From Yimella sp. (GTDB taxonomy: Bacteria > Actinomycetota > Actinomycetes > Actinomycetales > Dermatophilaceae): a stretch of DNA of 16,678 bases. A program made the position numbers and the translations under genes. The stretch is from positions 1-16,678 of the forward strand of contig JASLFY010000255.1 of NCBI GenBank assembly GCA_030150425.1, written 5' to 3'. Below, in pieces: positions 13,525 through 16,678 of the stretch (positions are counted from its first letter, which is position 1; every line of letters begins with the position of its first letter). The notes under the pieces are model-generated. The model was given only the letters and a program-made list of their open reading frames with translations. It did not search any database and had not been told where the DNA came from.

Positions 13525-14970
13525 CTACGACCGTACGGCGACCACCGCGCGCACCGGCACGAGCCGGTCCGTGGACCGCCGGGTGCGGCGGTCGAGCCGC
13601 CAGGCGAGCAGCCCGAAGGTCGCGCTGAGCACGGCCTGCACCAACGCGACGGCACCGAACGCCACCACCGGATCCATCCCGCCGGACAGCTGACCGAACA
13701 GTCCGCCGAGTAGCGCGACCCCCAGGCCCAGGGCGGCCTGCTGCGCGGTCGCGACGAGGCCGCCGGTCAGTCCGGCCGCGTGGTTCGGGACCGCCTGCAT
13801 CACGACGCCGACGAGCGGGGCGTACATCCACGCCTGGCCGATGCCCATCACGACGCCGACGGGCTGGAACCACCAGACCCAGTGGCCGACCTGCGCGTAC
13901 GACAGCGCCGCGGTCGCCAGCAGCGCGACGACCTGCAGGGCCGCGCCGGCGACCATCAGCCGCGCGCCGAACCGGCGGACCAGCCCGGGGGAGAACACCG
14001 CGGTCAGCACGAACGCGGCGGCGAAGACGCCGATCGACAGGCCGGACAGCATCGCGCTGAGGCCCTCGGTCTGCTGGGTGAGCACCGAGAAGTTGAACAT
14101 GAAGGCGCCGAAGCCGGCGAAGAACAGCAGCGCGAGGCCCATCCCGGTGCGTACGGCGGGCAGGCCGACGACCGCGACCGGCAGCACCGCGGGACGACCG
14201 GTGCGACCGGCGCGGAGCTGGTGGGCGGCGAGGACGGCCAGCAGGATCACGGCGCCGCCGATCAGGGCGAGGTCCCAGGCGGCCCAGCCGGAGGACGAGC
14301 CGAGCGACAGGGCGACGACGAGCAGCAGCAGTCCGGCGCCGAGCAGCAGCGAACCGATCGGGTCGATCCGCTGCGGCGTCGTGCTGCGCGTGTCCGGCAG
14401 GTGCCGGGCGCCGACCAGGGCGGCGACCGTGACCAGCGCGCCGGTCAACTGCGCTCCGCGCCAACCGAATCCGTCGGGCGAGGCGGTGATTACCGCGCCG
14501 CCGACGACCTGCCCGGCGACGGTTCCGACACCGCTGGTGCCGCTGAAGATCGCGACCGCCACGGTGCGGTGGTGACCCTCGAGCACCGCCTGGATGGTGG
14601 CCAGGATCTGCGGCATCATCGCGGCGCTCGCGAGCCCCTGCACGACCCGTACGGCGAGCAGGACCCCGATCGACGGAGCCGCGGCGGCGAGCAGGGTGGC
14701 GACCAGCAGGGCGGTCAGACCGACTCGGAACAGCCGGCGCCGGCCGTACCGGTCGCCGAGGTGGCCGGCGGTCACCAGTCCGGCGGCGAACGCGGCGGTG
14801 AAGGCTCCGACGACCAGGGACAGTTGGGCCGGCGACGCGGCGAGGCTGTGCTGCAGGTCGGGGATGGAGATGTTGGCCAGCGACAGCTGGAAGGTGGCCA
14901 GGAAGGCCGCGACGAAGAGCGGCCACACAGAGCGTACGTCCGTGGTCCCGCGAGGCTGATCGGAAGTCAT
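13525..14970 (-). CDS. MFS multidrug efflux transporter, DHA2 (EmrB/QacA) type
   Basis: 481 aa with about 14 hydrophobic segments, as expected for DHA2 drug-proton antiporters. Motif A is intact after helix 2: GHLGDRYGRRR (69-79). An antiporter-type motif C resembling GTVAGQVVGGAV lies in helix 5, and the DHA2 helix-1 motif is seen as LANISIPDL (31-39), where Asn-Ile replaces the more usual Asp motif. It exports an unknown toxic compound at the cytoplasmic membrane. ATG 14970 is preceded by GGTGG; GTG codons at 14976 and 14979 are alternative starts. The gene is divergent from the XRE regulator across a repeat-rich 111-nt region, so repression by that regulator is likely. It ends with TAG touching the copC stop. 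Confidence 0.9.
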   Translation of the reverse strand: MTSDQPRGTTDVRSVWPLFVAAFLATFQLSLANISIPDLQHSLAASPAQLSLVVGAFTAAFAAGLVTAGHLGDRYGRRRLFRVGLTALLVATLLAAAAPSIGVLLAVRVVQGLASAAMMPQILATIQAVLEGHHRTVAVAIFSGTSGVGTVAGQVVGGAVITASPDGFGWRGAQLTGALVTVAALVGARHLPDTRSTTPQRIDPIGSLLLGAGLLLLVVALSLGSSSGWAAWDLALIGGAVILLAVLAAHQLRAGRTGRPAVLPVAVVGLPAVRTGMGLALLFFAGFGAFMFNFSVLTQQTEGLSAMLSGLSIGVFAAAFVLTAVFSPGLVRRFGARLMVAGAALQVVALLATAALSYAQVGHWVWWFQPVGVVMGIGQAWMYAPLVGVVMQAVPNHAAGLTGGLVATAQQAALGLGVALLGGLFGQLSGGMDPVVAFGAVALVQAVLSATFGLLAWRLDRRTRRSTDRLVPVRAVVAVRS

Positions 14971-14980
14971 GTCCACCACC

Positions 14981-15044
14981 CTGAGCCTGCTCAGCCTGGT
15001 GGCCCAGACGGTGTCGATGCTGGTGGTCGGACCACCAGGCTGAG
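14981..15044. promoter_or_regulatory. Operator cluster between the MFS exporter and the XRE regulator
   Basis: The best site is CTGGTGGTCGGACCACCAG (15020-15038), a perfect 8-bp inverted repeat around CGG. A 13-bp inverted repeat, CTCAGCCTGGTGG (14990-15002) with its complement at 15032-15044, spans the same region, and CTGAGC-CT-GCTCAG (14981-14994) is another palindrome. The heptamer CTGGTGG recurs again at 15074-15080 over the regulator start. This is the usual arrangement for a regulator controlling itself and a divergent exporter. Confidence 0.65.
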
Positions 15045-15069
15045 GCTTTCGAACCGGGTGTTGGCGCGT

Positions 15070-15075
15070 CACACT
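15070..15075 (+). promoter_or_regulatory. Weak candidate -10 element of the XRE regulator gene
   Basis: CACACT begins 12 nt upstream of GTG 15082, the spacing seen at other leaderless starts here. A CTGGTGG half-site (15074-15080) overlaps it, so a bound regulator could block initiation. The hexamer lacks the first consensus T. Confidence 0.35.
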
Positions 15076-15081
15076 GGTGGG

Positions 15082-15927
15082 GTGAGCACCCGCAGCGAAG
15101 AACTCGGCCGGTTCCTGCGCAGTCGCCGTGAGCGACTGTCGCCGGCCGACGTCGACCTGCCCGGCGGGCCGCGGCGACGGGTGAAGGGCCTGCGCCGCGA
15201 GGAGGTCGCGGTGCTCGCCAACGTCGGCACCACTTGGTACACCTGGCTCGAACAGGGCCGCGACGTCCGCGCCTCGGAGCAGGTGCTCGAGGCCCTCGCC
15301 GGTGCGCTGCTGCTCGACCCGGCCGAGCGCTCCCACCTCTTCCAGCTCGGCGGCCACCCCGACAGGGCGCTCGACCCGGGCGTGGGCGAGGTCGACGCGC
15401 GGGTCCGGTCCCTGGTCGACAGCCTCTGGCCGAACCCGGTGGTCGTCTTCGACAACATGCACAACGCGCTGGCCTGGAACCAGACCTGGCGCTTCCTGAT
15501 CGACGACGTCGAGGAGCGGCCGGCCGCCGACCTGAACTGCGTCCTGCTCTCGTTCGGCGACGCCGACTGGATGGCGGCGTACGCCGATCTGCCTCACCAC
15601 CAACGGGTTTCGGTGGCGAAGATGCGCTCGTCCTACTCCGAGACGATGTCCGACCCGCGTTGGCCGGCGCTGCTGGACCGGCTGCACGCGCTGCCCGGTT
15701 TCACCGAACTGTGGGAGTCCGGCGACGTGTCCCGGGAGATGTCCGGGACCAAGACGATCAGCAACCCGCTGGTCGGTCCGATCACCGTCGAGTCCACGAC
15801 GCTGATCGTGCAGGAGAACCGGCGGCTGCGGGTCACCGTGTTCCACCCGGCCGACGCCGATAACGCGGCGCGCATCGCCGAGCTCGGCTCGCGGGTGTCG
15901 CAGACTCGGTTGCGCGCGGTGAACTGA
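15082..15927 (+). CDS. XRE-family transcriptional regulator with MmyB-like ligand-binding domain
   Basis: 281 aa from GTG 15082. Residues about 8-65 are a Cro/C1-type helix-turn-helix: LGRFLRSRRERLSP, then RRVKGLRREEVAVLANVGTT with WYTWLEQGRDVRAS, the hallmark of this large actinobacterial group. Residues about 100-275 are the PAS-like MmyB ligand-binding domain (NPVVVFDNMHNALAWNQTW, then WMAAYADLP and LIVQENRRLRVTVFHP). Family members bind a hydrophobic small molecule and usually regulate a divergent neighbour. Here that neighbour is a DHA2 exporter, and the repeats between the two genes are candidate binding sites, including one overlapping this gene's own start. It is cytosolic. The direction of control (repressor or activator) and the ligand are not known. 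It ends 6 nt before the convergent ackA. Confidence 0.92.
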   Translation: MSTRSEELGRFLRSRRERLSPADVDLPGGPRRRVKGLRREEVAVLANVGTTWYTWLEQGRDVRASEQVLEALAGALLLDPAERSHLFQLGGHPDRALDPGVGEVDARVRSLVDSLWPNPVVVFDNMHNALAWNQTWRFLIDDVEERPAADLNCVLLSFGDADWMAAYADLPHHQRVSVAKMRSSYSETMSDPRWPALLDRLHALPGFTELWESGDVSREMSGTKTISNPLVGPITVESTTLIVQENRRLRVTVFHPADADNAARIAELGSRVSQTRLRAVN

Positions 15928-15933
15928 CGCGGC

Positions 15934-16678
15934 TCAGGCCAGCGCGGCGACCGCGTGACGGGCGATCGCCCACTCCTCGTTGGTCGGCACCACCAACAAC
16001 TGCGTCCGCGCGTCGGCTGCGCTGATCCGCCGCGCGTCCGGGGAGCGCACGGCGTTCGCGGCCTCGTCCAAGGTCGTGCCGAGCAGACCCGAAAGCCGTT
16101 GTGCGACAGCGGCCCTCACTGGCGAGGAGTTCTCGCCGACACCCGCGGTGAAGACGACCGCGTCGACCCCGCCGAGCTGCGCGGCGTACGCCCCGACGTA
16201 ACTGACCAGCCGGTGCACGTAGACGTCGAACGCGAGGCCGGCGGCCTCGTCACCCTCCTCGACCGCGGCGATCAGATCGCGCATGTCGCTGGTGCCGGCC
16301 AGTCCCTGCAGGCCGGAGCGCTTGTTCAGCAGCGTGTCGATCTCGTCGACGGACAACCCGGCCACGCGGTGCAGGTGCAGCACGATGCCGGGGTCGAGGT
16401 CGCCGGAACGGGTGCCCATCACCAGGCCCTCGAGCGGCGTCATGCCCATCGAGGTCGCGATCGGCCGCCCGGCCCGCACCGCCGACACCGACGCACCGTT
16501 GCCGAGGTGCAGCACCACCAGGCGCGCGTCCGGGTCGCCGAGGAAGTCGGCGGCGGCCGCGGAGACGAACTCGTGGGAGGTGCCGTGGAAGCCGTACCGG
16601 CGGATGGCGTGGTCGGTCGCGATCTTTGCGTCGATCGCGTAAGTCGCGGCTTCCGGCGGCAGGTCGGCGAAGAACGCG
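15934..16678 (-). CDS. ackA: Acetate kinase, N-terminal part beyond the window
   Basis: The last 247 residues of an enzyme usually near 390-400 aa; the 5' end lies outside the right edge. It interconverts acetate plus ATP and acetyl phosphate plus ADP in the cytosol, normally with phosphotransacetylase (Pta), which is not in view. Visible motifs of the ASKHA fold, in order: IRRYGFHGTSHEFV with the conserved histidines, VLHLGNGASVSA (phosphate-binding), GMTPLEGLVMGTRSGDLDP with the conserved Arg, FTAGVGENSSPVR (nucleotide-binding) and the C-terminal VVPTNEEWAIARH with the Mg-associated Glu. No frameshift or missing key residue is seen in this part. It is convergent with the XRE regulator gene, only 6 nt away, with no terminator hairpin between them. 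Confidence 0.96.
   Translation of the reverse strand, partial: AFFADLPPEAATYAIDAKIATDHAIRRYGFHGTSHEFVSAAAADFLGDPDARLVVLHLGNGASVSAVRAGRPIATSMGMTPLEGLVMGTRSGDLDPGIVLHLHRVAGLSVDEIDTLLNKRSGLQGLAGTSDMRDLIAAVEEGDEAAGLAFDVYVHRLVSYVGAYAAQLGGVDAVVFTAGVGENSSPVRAAVAQRLSGLLGTTLDEAANAVRSPDARRISAADARTQLLVVPTNEEWAIARHAVAALA

Noticed and set aside
13841..14959. Plus-strand open frames inside the DHA2 exporter region
   Set aside because: They are antisense to a transporter with intact MFS motifs and are Thr/Ser/Ala/Arg-rich low-complexity translations.
1..16678. CRISPR array, prophage, integrase or toxin-antitoxin module
   Set aside because: No regularly spaced repeats, no integrase or transposase sequence, and no small paired toxin-antitoxin genes were seen on either strand.

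Overview
The window is very GC-rich (roughly 70 percent), densely packed DNA with GTG, TTG and ATG starts. Several features point to an Actinomycetota chromosome: a mycothiol-dependent maleylpyruvate isomerase-family enzyme, a fused CopD/CtaG copper and oxidase-assembly protein, a FadE5-type acyl-CoA dehydrogenase, an MmyB-type XRE regulator, and probable leaderless promoters. I cannot fix the genus; a Propionibacteriales-like host is only a guess. I see no rRNA, tRNA, CRISPR array, phage or transposase gene, and no gene-free stretch longer than about 230 bases.

Layout. Positions 1-480 (minus) hold the 5' part of a probable lipoprotein gene. At 527-1378 (minus) is the mycothiol-dependent enzyme, divergent from a tightly overlapping plus-strand operon: SAM methyltransferase (1454-2164), CopD-CtaG membrane protein (2161-4191) and nitrilase-superfamily amidohydrolase (4191-4979). 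A thioredoxin-NHL protein follows with its own promoter (5011-6819). Two facing hairpins (6843-6900 and 7002-7035) separate it from the convergent acyl-CoA dehydrogenase (7050-8912, minus). Divergent from that run cutA (9015-9335) and an overlapping Fur-family regulator (9328-9768), whose stop codon lies inside an unusual long palindrome. Then come a PEBP-like protein (9846-10364), an MFS transporter (10458-11792), aroQ (11812-12252) and a two-gene exported copper module, ycnI-copC (12287-13524). A minus-strand MFS drug exporter (13525-14970) is divergent from an XRE/MmyB regulator (15082-15927) across an intergenic region rich in CTGGTGG repeats. The window ends inside acetate kinase (15934-16678, minus).

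How the genes may work together. Metal handling, especially copper, recurs. YcnI and CopC are exported, membrane-tethered copper-binding proteins, and the CopD half of the 2161-4191 gene is the expected membrane partner, with CtaG supplying oxidase copper-site assembly; the two loci lie about 8 kb apart. CutA and a Fur-type regulator form another metal-linked pair. The XRE regulator and the exporter look like an autoregulated efflux switch. The remaining genes (aroQ, fadE, ackA) are ordinary metabolism.

The parts least explained by standard annotation are the 31-bp-arm palindrome at the end of fur, the clustered operator-like repeats at 14981-15080, the operator-like palindrome before ycnI, and the fixed distance between -10-like hexamers and start codons at seven genes. 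I do not see a clearly new multi-gene system.
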